This document shows, one piece after another, positions 42,038 through 53,573 of a DNA stretch of 64,000 nucleotides. Source of the stretch: Polychytrium aggregatum (taxonomy: Eukaryota > Chytridiomycota > Chytridiomycetes > Polychytriales); contig NW_026516217.1 in assembly GCF_025602895.1 (NCBI RefSeq), positions 868,001-932,000 of the forward strand. The letters are read 5' to 3'. Both the position numbers and the translations under genes were made by a program. The stretch's first letter is position 1, and each line of letters begins with the position of its first letter. The notes below the pieces were generated by a model, which was not told where the DNA came from, searched no databases, and saw only the letters and a list, made by a program, of their open reading frames with translations.

Positions 42038-42071
42038 GCAGCACTGAAATTACAGCAAACACATACACACA

Positions 42072-42672
42072 CTAGAGCGAGTCCCAGACCGCCGCGGTAA
42101 CGACCAAGTCATAGACGAAGGCTCCCTCATGGTCTCGTCCCTGGATTCCCAGCTGCTCCTCGAATTTGGCAAAGAACTTGCTAAAGGCCTGTCCGGTGCT
42201 GTTGATTCTGATATTGCGATTGCGCATAAAGCTCGAGTACTTGTTCCAGACGTCGTTGCGGTGGAAGGCGATGCGTTCGGGGCTATGGTCTCGGGTTGCC
42301 TGCTTGTTAACGCACTCTTGGATGAATTGGGCCACAGTGTCGTTCTGGCATCGGATGTCGTCGACCGTCTTCTGGAACTCTTGCGGCAAAGGAGGAGGCG
42401 GGCGCTTGAGCTGCTCGACCAGGTAACTCAGGAACATGGGCGCCCAGGAGATGATAGATTCGTCGACATCGCTGCGGCCGGCAAAGACATAGTTGTCGGG
42501 ATCGGGGATGCGTGTCGGGTGGTTTGGGGGGATAAAGGTGCTGCTGAACTTTTCAATAATCAGCCGTCTCCACGTTCCTTCGTCCTGTGTGCTCGCATCG
42601 ATCTTGGGAATGTCATTGCACATCATGAAGAAGCCGCAGGCAAGTAGGAACTCGACTTCGTCATTGACAAAG
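42072..42672 (-). pseudogene. NCLDV D5-type primase-helicase, C-terminal piece
   Basis: Minus-strand frame ending at 42072 and running into the left edge of C1 (target duplication CAAAG at 42668-42672). It encodes the part of a D5 SF3 helicase after the ATPase core: the conserved stretch MMCNDIPKIDASTQDEGTWRRL, then a C-terminal region with little similarity to other families. It is an old viral gene broken by one element insertion. The other piece is at 48140-51488. Confidence 0.88.
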
Positions 42673-42981
42673 TGTAACGTCCACTACTGGGACGTTGGGG
42701 CAAGACGGGGAGGGAGGGGGTACAAGACAAGACAGGACGGGGCAGAACAGGGCGGTGCTAGGCTACTCTAGCGGACGGGTGAGCTCGGGGAGCACTTACG
42801 TTTATTCACGATAAAACCGAACTCCAGACAAACGGGGGGAACGGGGGCAACCCGCAGGTATACCCTGCGGTGGCCTGCCTGCGGTGCGTGAAAACGCAAA
42901 GCGCAGCACAGGTCACGACCCACTGCGCCGCGCAGTACGCGCAGTACGCGCAGCACAGCGTCGGAGATACCATCTCCTACA
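42673..42981 (-). repeat. C1 3' LTR
   Basis: 309 bp. Read on the plus strand it starts TGTAACGTCC and ends CTCCTACA. It contains three clear hairpins: 42676-42696 (AACGTCC/GGACGTT), 42852-42870 (CCGCAG/CTGCGG) and 42963-42977 (GGAGAT/ATCTCC), and a GCGCAGTAC tandem repeat. Confidence 0.95.
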
Positions 42982-42990
42982 CTCCCACAC

Positions 42991-45900
42991 TTAAGAAGGC
43001 TTCCTGCGAGGAGCCCTGCGTGTGCTCTTTATTTGGGGCTCCTCGAGGTGTTTACCGTATTTACTCAGCTCCTCGGGTGCATGGGACAAGTCCTCCAGTG
43101 TTTGCCATGTGTTGCCCGAGTGTGGGTAACCAACCCACTTGACATAAAACCGAAGTGACCCATCAGCCACTTTCTTGTGCCTCACGATCCTTTCGACTTC
43201 ATATTCTTGAGTATAGTATTGTCCGAGGTCGTCTTCCAGTGGTGCGTCGTCCGGGACACCTTCGTCGGCGTCGGGGAACTGTGCTGGACTGCGGGTCGTG
43301 TGGCGACGCAGCTTGGACACATGGAAGACAGGATGGAGCTTGCTTCCAGGTGGCAAGTCCAACAGGTAGTTGAGGGGACTGGGTCGGGCCGCTATCTTGA
43401 ACGGTCCTCGGTACTTGGGCAACAACTTCTTTGACTGGGCTTCGGGGACCTTGATGTTGTCGGCGTCCAGGTAGACAAGGTCTCCAACTTCAAAGGAGAC
43501 ATCCTGGTGTCGGCGGTCGTAGTACTTCGCCATCACTTGTTGCGCATCCGTGAGCGCGTCGGCGATCATCTTGTGTCGGACTTGATGATCTTTGACAAAG
43601 GCACTTGGTTTGGGAGGCAATCCAGCCGTGGACTCGGTCAGTGTCAAGGAGGTGGGAACATCAGGCTGGAATCCGTAGAGCGCCTCAAAGGGGCTCAAGC
43701 CAGTTGTGCTCGACTTGGCGGTGTTGTATGCAAACTCTGCATGACTCAGCTGTATGTCCCAGTCGTCTTGGCTGGTCGAGGCGTATGTCCTCAGGTATTG
43801 CTCGAGGGTGCGGATCGTCCGCTCGGACTGTCCATCCGTTTGTTGGTGGTGCGAGGTTGACATGTTCAGCTTGGTGCCGAGATGGTCGAACAGACTTGTC
43901 CAAAACAAGGAGGTGAATCGGGGGTCTCGATCACTGACGATGGACTTTGGGAGGCCGTGGTGCTTGAACACATGCTTGAAGAACAGCAGTGCAAGGTCAG
44001 GCGCGGAGCATGTCGTCTGGCACGGCACAAAGTGTGCCATCTTGCTGAACCTGTCGACAAAGACAGCGATTGCATCGTGGTCCAACTTGGTCGTCGGTAG
44101 ATGCGTGATGAGATCCATGGACATGCTGGTCCAGGGGCGGTCGGGAACAGGCAGGGGTTGCAGCAATCCTTGCTCTCGGGTCGTGCGTGACTTGACCATC
44201 TTGCAGGTATGGCAGGACTCGATGTACTTCTCGACGGTGCGCTTCATTCCAGGCCAGTATGCGACTTTGGCCAGTCGGTCGTATGTCTTCTCGACTCCAA
44301 AGTGTCCAGCGAGGGGCGAGTCGTGGACCTCTTGGAGCAACTTGGTCTTCAACGACGGAATGTCCGGCACACAGACACGGCTGTCCTTCTTCAGGAGGAG
44401 CAGGCCATCACGCACTGTGTACTCGGATGATTCGTCGTCCTTGGGGAGCTTAGACACCTTTCGGAACAGTTCTCCGAACTGTTTGTCGTTGGCGATGTTG
44501 TCTCGGACAACATCCAGCATCGTGTTGTCGACACTGACAGTCGACTCGTACAGTGACGCCAATTGGTAGTCGGGGCGTCGGGACAGTGCGTCAGGCACCA
44601 CATTGAGTTTGCCTTTCTGGTATACAACCTCGTAGTTGTACTCGGCGAGGAACTCCATCCATCGCGCTTGGCGTCGGCTCAGGTTCTTCTTGGTGTCGAG
44701 GTAACGCAGTGACTGGTGGTCCGTCACAATCTTGAAGGGCTTGGCGGTACCGTGGAGGTACACTCGGAACTTCTGCAGCGCGTAGATGATCGCAAGCTGC
44801 TCCTTCTCGTGCACGGGATAGTTGATCTCGTGTTGGGACAGTTTGCGCGACTCGAAGGCAACGGGCCTTCCCTCCTGCATCAAAACAGCTCCCACCGCAA
44901 AGTCGGAGGCGTCGGTGTGCACGGAGACATCCGTGTTCGGGTCGAACACAGCGAGGACAGGAGCGTTCGTCAAGGCGTGCTTGAGGGTCTCGAACGCTTG
45001 GCGTTGTGGGTGGTCCCACACGAAGGGGCACTCTTTGCGGAGTAGGTCTGTGAGTGGACCGGCAGTGCGCGCCAGATCGGGGATGAATCGGCGGTAGTAG
45101 TTGACGAGACCGAGAAACGACTGCACGTCAGAGACGCATGCGAGCGGCGGCCACTCGACCACAGACTTGACCTTGGCGGGGTCGACTTCGATTCCTCTTC
45201 CTGAGACAACGTGTCCCAGGAACGGGACTTGATTCTTGAAGAACTCACACTTGGACAGTTTGGCATACAACTTGTGCTCGCGTAGCTTGGCCAGCACGCG
45301 GGCGACATGACCTTCATGGGTCGCTTCATCCTTGCTGTACACAAGGATATCATCCAGGTACACGATGACAGAGTTGTCGAGCTCTTGGCGGAACACATCG
45401 TTCATCAGCTGCATGAACGTGGCAGGTGCGTTCGTCAATCCGAACGGCAGCACTAGGAACTCGTACAGTCCGTAGCGAGTCCTGAAGGCGGTCTTGTGGA
45501 CATCATCCTCGTGGATGCGGATCTGATGGTAGCCTGAGCGGAGGTCTATCTTGCTAAAGACCTTTGCTCCACTCAGACGATCCATCAACTCGTCGATCCT
45601 GGGCAACGGGTAGGTGTTCTTGATGGTCTGTTTGTTTAGTGCGCGATAGTCGACGCACATCCTGAGATCACCTTCTTTCTTCTTGACAAAGAGCACTGGT
45701 GCACCATACGGTGACTGGCTCGGGCGGATGAACCCATGGGCGAGGAGGTCATCCAACTGGCGCTTGAGTTCGTCCATCTCCGTCAGCGACAGTTGGTACG
45801 TCGGTCTTGACGGAGGCGACGAGCCTGGTTCGATGTCGATGCGATGATCGACGGTGCGTTGGGGTGGCAGGCATTGTGGCAACTGGTCGGGGAATACGTC

Positions 45901-46923
45901 CTTGTACTCGTCGAGCAGCTTGGTCACCACAGGCGGGGGACCGGGACCGGCTTGGTCGGTGTCGTCGACCTCACGCACGACACAGAGGAACGACGTGTCC
46001 TTCTTGATCAGCCTCTTGAATTGCATGGCTGAGAGGAGAGGTGGCATGTTGGGTGAGGCCATGCCCTGCAGGACAATGTCAGGGCCAACACGGACAGTGC
46101 GGCCTTTCCAGTCGACGACTGGAGTCGGCTCGGCACGAGCAAGCCAGCTCATGCCGAGGATGGCATCGAACTTGGTGTCGATCACTTGGAACAACAGGAC
46201 AGGATGGTACTTGGGATGGAGGGCCACTCGCAGGACCACTTGGTGTGTGCACTGCTGCACACGATCGTCTGCAAGCGCCACACTCATCGGCGACTTCTTC
46301 TTGGTTGCATGTATGTTGAGCTCCTGGAGCAAGCGTCTGCTGACAAAGTTGCAGCTTGCTCCAGAGTCCACCATCATTCGGACGGTGTGACCTTGGACGG
46401 TGGCAGGGAGGTACAGCAGGGACTCTTCATGGTCCTCCTGCACAGCCTCCTGCACCATGACTTGACTTGGGGGAACGGGCGACACTTGGTCTTGGTTGGC
46501 TTCATCACGGCCACTCGGACATTTTGGATAGGGTTCGGCCATTGCGGGGGCCTGCGGCGTCAGCACGCCATTGCACACGACGTCCACGGCTTGCGGACAC
46601 ATGTCGGAAGCATCCGACACACACGACTTGACAGGGGTGAGGGCACAGGCGGTCCTGTCCCTCAAGGGTTCTTGATTTTCTTTTTTGTTTTGGTTTTCAA
46701 TTTTGGTTTTCTCTTCACGTTCGTGGAGAGGCAGGCGGCTTGCGCCACCATGCACCTCTCGCACGACGCACAACACTTGGTTTGTTTCTCCTTCGGGGGA
46801 GGGGGCGAGGTGAACTTCCTCTGGAGACGCGTGGACTGCATTGAGCAATCCACGGCGTTGGTCTCCTACTAGGGCTCCAGAGCCACCTAGTAGGGTCGGC
46901 CGTTTCCCGACTTCATGGGGCAC
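42991..46923 (-). mobile_element. C1 pol
   Basis: Open frame of 1310 codons. It includes the protease ([13 protein letters not shown]), RT ([10 protein letters not shown]), RNase H ([15 protein letters not shown]), the HHCC zinc finger ([13 protein letters not shown] through CHTCKMVK), the integrase core ([29 protein letters not shown]) and a chromodomain ([16 protein letters not shown]). The frame opens at a non-ATG codon, consistent with expression from gag by frameshifting. Confidence 0.95.
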
Positions 46924-47708
46924 TCCTTGGCCTGGTGTCCCGGTCGGTGACAGAAGAAGCAGGAACCATGGCGGAGGTCCTCCTGCTTCTGTCTGTCCTT
47001 GGGGGAGACAGTGGCAGCTTGCTGGAACCGGGAGCGGGGAGGGCCACGAGCCTCCATGGCGTTGACGTCAACGTCCATGGGCTCAGGCATGGGTCTTGCG
47101 GGCGGGGCCGGGCGAGGCGGACGGGCTGGGACGTGATGAGACCGATGGCCGCCTGCCAGCTGCGGGTAGAACTGGCGGCCATGGTACTGGACGTTGTCGA
47201 GGTTCTCGGCAACGTCCATCATCACGTCCAGGGACTTGCGGGCATCAGGGTTGCTGGCGATGTACTCTCTGATCTTGGGCTTGAGGCCCTTCTGGAAGAG
47301 GTACATCGCATCAGCAGAGCCCAGCTCCTCAATCTGGGAGGAGAGGTCTTCAAACTCCTCGATGTAGCGGGTCACAGAACCACGCTGCACGAGAGAGTAT
47401 AGCTTGTCACGGGCAATGAGTTCAGCATTGGGGCTGCCGAAGCGGCGACGGAGGCGGTCCTTGAAGTCGTCAAACACACCTTCGCTCTGCTCGTCGAACC
47501 CTTGGCGGCGGTACCAACGGTACGCCTGGTCCTTTAAGCAGAGCTTGGCGGCGACGATGTGGTGGGTGGGGGCGACTTGGGCAGCATCGAGGTAGTCCTC
47601 GAGTTGCTGCAGCCAGTCCTCCACCGAGGAGGAGCGGCTCTTCCCAGTAAACACTGGGGCACGGAAGGTCTTGAGGAAGGCTTCCGGAAGTGGGCGGGGG
47701 TTGCTCAT
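46887..47708 (-). mobile_element. C1 gag
   Basis: 273 residues starting MSNPRPLPEAFLKTFRAP. It has a retrotransposon-gag capsid domain (SSVEDWLQQLEDYLDAAQ onward), an Arg/Pro-rich linker and one CCHC knuckle ([14 protein letters not shown]). It is the shortest Gag of the families here. Confidence 0.94.
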
Positions 47709-47830
47709 GGCAGGGGCAGGCTCCAGGGACAGAGAGGAGAGTCGGTCGGCAAGAGAGGCGGGATCCAGCTTGAGGATCTAGAAAGAGGACAAACAGGACG
47801 AAAACAAGACGAGGATTTCCGATGCTACCA

Positions 47831-48139
47831 TGTAACGTCCACTACTGGGACGTTGGGGCAAGACGGGGAGGGAGGGGGTACAAGACAAGACAGGACGGGG
47901 CAGAACAGGGCGGTGCTAGGCTACTCTAGCGGACGGGTGAGCTCGGGGAGCACTTACGTTTATTCACGATAAAACCGAACTCCAGACAAACGGGGGGAAC
48001 GGGGGCAACCCGCAGGTATACCCTGCGGTGGCCTGCCTGCGGTGCGTGAAAACGCAAAGCGCAGCACAGGTCACGACCCACTGCGCCGCGCAGTACGCGC
48101 AGTACGCGCAGCACAGCGTCGGAGATACCATCTCCTACA
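47831..48139 (-). repeat. C1 5' LTR
   Basis: 309 bp, identical by eye to 42673-42981, followed by target duplication CAAAG at 48140-48144. Confidence 0.95.
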
Positions 48140-51100
48140 CAAAGAGCTGGCGACCGGTCATGATGTCACCACCGGTGACGGATTTGAGCGTTCCCAGGAG
48201 CAAGGTGTCGTCTCGGTTGGGCTCCTGGCAAACGACAATGCGCGAACCGATCAGGCGCAGGAGATCGGGCGACGGTCTTGACGGATCTCCCCTCTTCTCC
48301 GTAAACAGGGAAACGCTGCAGGTTTTGAAGTAATCCCCGGTAGCGCGGCGAAGGAATCGGATCAGACTGGACTTGCCGTTGGAGCCTTTGCCCTGGAGAA
48401 GCGTAAAGACTTGCTCGCTCAAGACACCCTTCAGGCACGAGGCAAAGCGGTGCATAATGTACTTGCGCTGATGCTCGATGGGTAAGATTTGGTTGATGAA
48501 GGACTCCATGGCCTCGCGAAGCTCGATGGGGTATTTCTCGTACTTGAGGTAGACGTGGTGCGTCGACGACGACACATAGTCTTCCGGGCGGCCTGCACGG
48601 GCCTTCACCTTGAAGCTACCGAGTCGTTTCTTCGTGACCGGATCAACATTCTCACGGAACTCGAGGACACAGTTGGCACATCCGAGGAGCGAAGGATTGG
48701 TGTTCAGAAGATGGCGGAACTTGTCAACGTCTCTGGAGCTGTTGTTATGCACAGCCAGCTCATGGGAGGAGCGACGCTCTTCATAGATCTTCTCGGTCAT
48801 GACTGCCCAGTGACGGCGGCAGTTGTTCGACACCTGGGCGATGAGTCCATTGACCTTCAGCTGGCTTCCGAGAATCGATTGGATCTCCTTGTATGTCTTG
48901 TCAAGCCGCTTCAGTGTCTTGACAAGCTCGGATTCAACCTTCTTGATTTTGCGACCGTCGTTCCCACGTCCCTTCTTCCTGGCTCGAGTATCGTCACCGT
49001 CATTACCCGCATCAGCATCAGCATCAGCATCGTCAGTGGTGTCGTGCGGGGGTTGCTTGCTGCTCTTGAACGACAATGACAGGACTTCTCCCAGGTAGGC
49101 GGCGTAAAAGATGAGCTGGATATAACTCATGTTCGAGCCCTTTTTGAGATTGATAACCGATCCGAAAAATGCACCGTGTAGGATAAAGTTGCGGACCGAA
49201 TCGGTACGTGCGATCCAGCGATGTTCGATAGGCGTGAACACAAAACCCCTGATACCTCCGGTCGAGTACTGAGAGGCAAGTTCATCTGGGCAGTGAAAGT
49301 CTTGAATGGCCGGCATGCTAAAGATTGCATCCCCAAGGGACACGTCCTTGAGCTCACCAAGGACTCCTCGGATCTCGACAGCACTGATACGAGCACGCTC
49401 GATCAAATTCTTGGTGATCGTGACCATCGGTGATGCTTCGTTCAGTCTAGAAGGAGGCGGGGACTTGGCGACGATCATCGGAAGAATCATCAAGAGCTCC
49501 AAGAAAGAGAGCTGTTCGACATCGGGTCCCTCGGGCATCATTTCAGCGACAAGTCTTGGATCTACCATGTGCTCGTGGATGAGTTTGTAGATGTACTCCT
49601 GCTGCTCCAAGCAAGCTTCTCTTATGAGGCACTGAAGGGTGTTCTCAGCACTATCGACTCTTTCGACGACCTCGGGGGAAATATCGAGCTCAGAGTCGAG
49701 TCCTCGGTCGATGTACGAATTGGCGGTCGGAGGCACTGGGTCGGCTTGACTCGACTGGATATCGGCCGTCTCGACTCGGATTTTTCCGGGGACGACGTGT
49801 CTCCAAACAATATCCTGGATGAAGACATTGTGATGAACACATCGATCCGCAAAGCAGCTCATGTAAAAGTTGCCGGTAAAGTCATCAGAAGCCTTTCCGG
49901 CTCTGTCCGTTGGAGAGATGAGGACATAGAGTGATCCACGTCCGTTTTCGCCACGGGTATGCATTCTCTTGTAGAAGGGACATACTTGAGGAGCCAATGT
50001 GAATAAATGAACATCATTGACATACTTTTTATAGTCTTTGACGTCAAAGCGAACGCTGGTCGTATTGCGAAGGATCGTCTGGACAACTTGCAAAATAAGC
50101 GGGGGGCAATCGACGAAATCGATTCCAGGAACGGTGGCCACACCTTTGGTTGCCGCCTGAAGGTAATCGCCGTAATGTGTTCCGGTGTCGTCGTCACTGT
50201 TCTCATCGTCTTCATTCCTGGGTCGGCGCCTGACACGTCTTCCGTCTGAAAAGATGGTTTTGCCGACCATTGTGATAGGGATGAGATGGATTTCCAGGGC
50301 CGGATCTGTACCGAAGATCGTTTCCTTCATCGGTAGATTGGTAAGACTGCCATTGACTACGATATGGTCGAGGCGGAGGCTCGTGAGTTGTATGGCACCG
50401 ACCGTGAGAGGTTCATCGTATCGCTTGTATTCGTAGTCGTCCTCGTTTTCCATAGGAACCAACTCGGCTCGGCGGTAGACATAGCCAAAGGGAACGTTGC
50501 CGCCGAATCGGTAGATGGTTTGGGTCATTTCGAGCTCTTTCTGTTTGGCGGTTTCGTCCGTGGTCTTGCCCTTAGCGGTAGCACCCATGATTCCTTTGTG
50601 GCTGCCGTACATTCGGAGCCCAGAGTTGTTATAGACGGATTTGTCGATGATATTGTCAAGGTCAATAACACCGAAGTCGTTGTCGAAAAGAATGGATGTG
50701 AGTTTCTTGACAATGACGTCTCGCAAGGCGATCGCGGTTACTTTGGAGGTAACCAGGTTGGGGTAGTTGATGTGCCACCCGACAATGTTGCGGCTCGACA
50801 TGATCTCGATAAGGTCTTCATCGGCATGGTCGGAATCGGTGATTTCTCTGCAGTTATTCTTTATGATGGGCTTGATGTTGCTGAGGATGGTATAGACCAG
50901 CTTTCGGAATTCCTTGGGTTGCCAGGCTTTGAAAGTCTCGTACTTGAAGTCCAGATCAATAAAGAACTTGAAGCCGTTTGGATCGATGCGCTCGGTAATG
51001 GAGTTGGGTTCGTGGTTTTTTTGAGTCATGTCGATATAGTTCATGCCATAGGCGTTCACAAAATCGACGTACTTCTCCCAAAACTCGACGACTGCATCAG

Positions 51101-51488
51101 ACGGGATGTCGAGGGCGCCATTACGGAGATGATACTTGGAATTGTACGCTGCCAGAAAGTGGGTCTGTTTGTTCCCTTTCTTGACGTGATTCTTAAGGAA
51201 CCCGACCAAAAGGGACAATGCTCGAGCATATTCTGCAGGTTGGGCTGGAGTTCGGTTTGGATGCACGAGCGGGACCGATGATGGACCAGGACGCGGTAAG
51301 ATGGGGCGGTAGTCGCGGCTGCCACAAGGCTGATCGATCGGGGGGCGATCCATGATCTCGACTTGACGCTGGACCTCGACGCTGGACGTGGTGCTGCGGG
51401 TGTCTTCGCCTTGATCGGATGATACACCGTCCATGGGATCGTCGATATCGGAACCCGAGCCAGACTCTGCCTCGGAAGCAGAATCCAT
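48140..51488 (-). pseudogene. NCLDV D5-type primase-helicase, N-terminal piece
   Basis: Minus-strand frame from ATG 51488 (MDSASEAESGSGSD), with a second in-frame ATG seven codons upstream. About 1117 codons lie on this side of C1. After an acidic disordered N-terminus comes an archaeo-eukaryotic primase domain, with the metal-binding motif FFIDLDF (about residues 175-181) and GLRMYGSHKG (about 290). A long middle region follows, with an Asp/Ala-rich linker. The SF3 helicase core comes last: Walker A GKGSNGKS (about 1033-1040), Walker B-like RIVVCQEP and the following TGGD motif. This layout is the NCLDV core replication protein that primes and unwinds viral DNA. It is a fossil broken by one insertion (C1) and otherwise open. 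Confidence 0.92.
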
Positions 51489-51535
51489 AAGTAAGTGGTC
51501 AGTTCGCATTTACTTTTTTGCGCGATACAGGGAAG
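51489..51535. promoter_or_regulatory. 47-bp divergent promoter between D5 and the TM gene
   Basis: Only 47 bases separate the two ATGs on opposite strands. On the D5 side the sequence reads GCAAAAAAGTAAATGCG, an A-run followed by TAAATG, which recalls poxvirus-type late promoters, though the resemblance may be chance. No TATA box is obvious for either gene. Confidence 0.45.
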
Positions 51536-51747
51536 ATGAACTTTGAGCAAGCAACGTTAACCTCCGTGCCAGGCGATCCCGGTGATCGCAGGAGCACTCG
51601 CTTGAAGGTACCGCTCTCTTACGCCGTCGCCGTCGTTGCGATCTTTATAGCCTTCCGGGTCTACTGGCGGGCAGGCAGCGCGGAGATCTTCTGCCTCCTC
51701 CTCTCGACCCTGGTCATCTACGTTTGGCGCCAACAGGACCAGCGGGG
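51536..51747 (+). pseudogene. N-terminal piece of a two-TM membrane protein gene
   Basis: Plus-strand frame from ATG 51536 (MNFEQATLTSVPGDPGD). Residues 25-43 and about 48-64 are hydrophobic segments (SYAVAVVAIFIAF, IFCLLLSTLVIYVW), followed by a polar QQDQRG stretch where B2 is inserted (target duplication CGGGG, 51743-51747). It is divergent from D5. The far part lies at 63636-64000. I cannot name a family. Its closeness to D5 makes a viral membrane protein plausible. Confidence 0.65.
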
Positions 51748-52548
51748 TGTTAGGGATAGCTCCTGCTTGTTCTCCACTTTGACTGCCCACTTGGCTGTTC
51801 TTTTGCCTTTCTGTTTGTTTGTGTGTAGCCTTGCAGTTCCCCTCCAATTTTCCGCCTTTTGCCTGTCTTTTCCGCCCATTCCGCACTTCCGTTTCCCCGC
51901 GCTGCTCCGCTTCCTTTGTCTTCTTCGCACGCGCCGGTTTGTTTGTGCACGCGCCTTGCTGCGATTGGTTGCAATTCGGCTGCCGGTCATGTGTCCCCCA
52001 CCGGTGACTCATGACCTGCCTGACCGCCCCGATCTCTTGTTCATCTCGCATGCATTTGCCCCAACCTTATACTTGACCAATCCGCTTCTTGGATGTTGAG
52101 TCACATTGCTTCGCCTTTGCACGTTTCTCCTGCCAGGTGCTTCGCTTTTGCTTGCGCCTCTCTCGCTTTGGTTCTCTGCCCGTCTCGGTGGTCCTTCTCG
52201 GCCCTCGCTCGTGCATCGCCCCCTTCGCCCTGCTCGATCGCCCACTTTTCCCTCCCTTGGCCGCCCTTCGCTGCCAAGTCCGGACTTGTCTATAAATAGC
52301 CTGACCCCCGCGATGTGTAGTCGAACCTCAGCGTTCAAAATAGGACTAAATAAAGTGCCCTCTACTTTATTCTCTGAGTGTTCCTCACGTCTCATTTCGA
52401 GACAAGTCTTATCTTGAACGGATCTTTGCTTCCCTCGCTCCCTCTCCGAGTCCACTTCGGACTTTACCCTTGCCTTCCCTGAGCTCACTTCGAGCTCACT
52501 TCGAGCTCACTTCTTCTTTTGCCGTTGAGTCCCCTTCGGACTCTAACA
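51748..52548 (+). repeat. B2 5' LTR
   Basis: 801 bp, longer than its partner because the hairpin unit GAGCTCACTTC occurs three times here instead of twice. Otherwise it is nearly identical to the 3' LTR. Confidence 0.94.
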
Positions 52549-52619
52549 TCATTTTGAACGCTCCCTCTTGGCTTCCCGGCCTTTCTTCTTCTTTCGCCTC
52601 TCTTTCCCTCGTCGATCCG

Positions 52620-53573
52620 ATGGCTGAGCCTGCTGCACCCCCTGCAGACTTGAATGCGTATCTGGCGCGCATGGAGGAGCGTATGAACGCCCTCATGACC
52701 CAGAACGCTGCTCTCCATCGTCAGATCCAAGATCTGCAAGCTCCCGCCGCCGCTCCCCGCCAGGTCTACCAGGTGAACAAGCCCAAGGAGTTCCTAGGTT
52801 CCCGCGACGAAACGACGGCCTTCCTCGCCCAGTGCCACCTCGTCTTCCTCGCCGATCCCGCCTTCTTCGCGCCCGAGCGCCAGAAGGTCCTCTACGCAAC
52901 CTCCTTCCTCCGCGGCGAAGCCTTCAAGTGGTACGAGGCCGCATTCTACATGGCCAACCGCTTCCCTGCCTCCTTCGCCGACTTTGAAGTTGCCCTCAAG
53001 TCGACCTTCGGTGAGGACACGGCCTCCTCGCAAGATAAGGCCTTGAACGACCTCAAGCGCTTGGTCCAGCTCAAGTCCTGCCAAGCCTTTGCCACCCGCT
53101 TCGTCCAGCTTGCCGCCCGAGTCCAGACTGATGAACCCACCAAGATGCACTTCTTCAAGGAGGGTCTGAAGTCGGAAGTCAAGTTCCACCTGATCGGTCT
53201 CCGCCCCGCTCCCGCTTCCTTGCCCGAGTTGATCAAGGCAGCGGTCGAGTACGACGATGCCCTTCATCGTCTCAAGATCTCCTCCCGTTCCCAACCTCCT
53301 CCTCCTTCTTCTCGCTCTGCTCCCCATCACCACCATTCTCCCGCGCATGTTTCTTCTTCCTCCTCTTCTGCACCCACTCCCATGGACCTTGACTCTGTCT
53401 CGGTCCGCCCTGCTAAGCTCTCCGACGTCGAGAAAAAGCGACGTCGTGAGCAGGGTCTCTGCTTGTACTGCGGGGAAAAGTCTTGTCCCGGCAGTCGCGA
53501 TGTTCAGCAGTGCCCGGTTCTGGTCAAACGGAACTCGGGAAATGCTCACAGCCGAGCAGCACCTCGCAAGTAA
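52620..53573 (+). mobile_element. B2 gag
   Basis: 317 residues from ATG 52620, nearly identical to B1 Gag, with the same knuckle of unusual spacing (CLYCGEKSC...C). Confidence 0.94.

Larger units (their letters stand above)
42673..48139 (-). mobile_element. Ty3/gypsy chromovirus C1, inside the D5 gene
   Basis: 5467-bp element with 309-bp LTRs (42673-42981 and 47831-48139), identical by eye, and target duplication CAAAG (42668-42672 and 48140-48144). Gag and pol lie on the minus strand and overlap by 37 bases in different frames. Both are open over the expected length, so it appears whole and recent. It is essentially the same as C2. Confidence 0.96.

Noticed and set aside
41526-42047. A 170-codon plus-strand open frame downstream of D5
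   Set aside because: It begins at a non-ATG codon, overlaps an antisense tRNA-like segment (its translation reads like reversed tRNA sequence) and has no domain.
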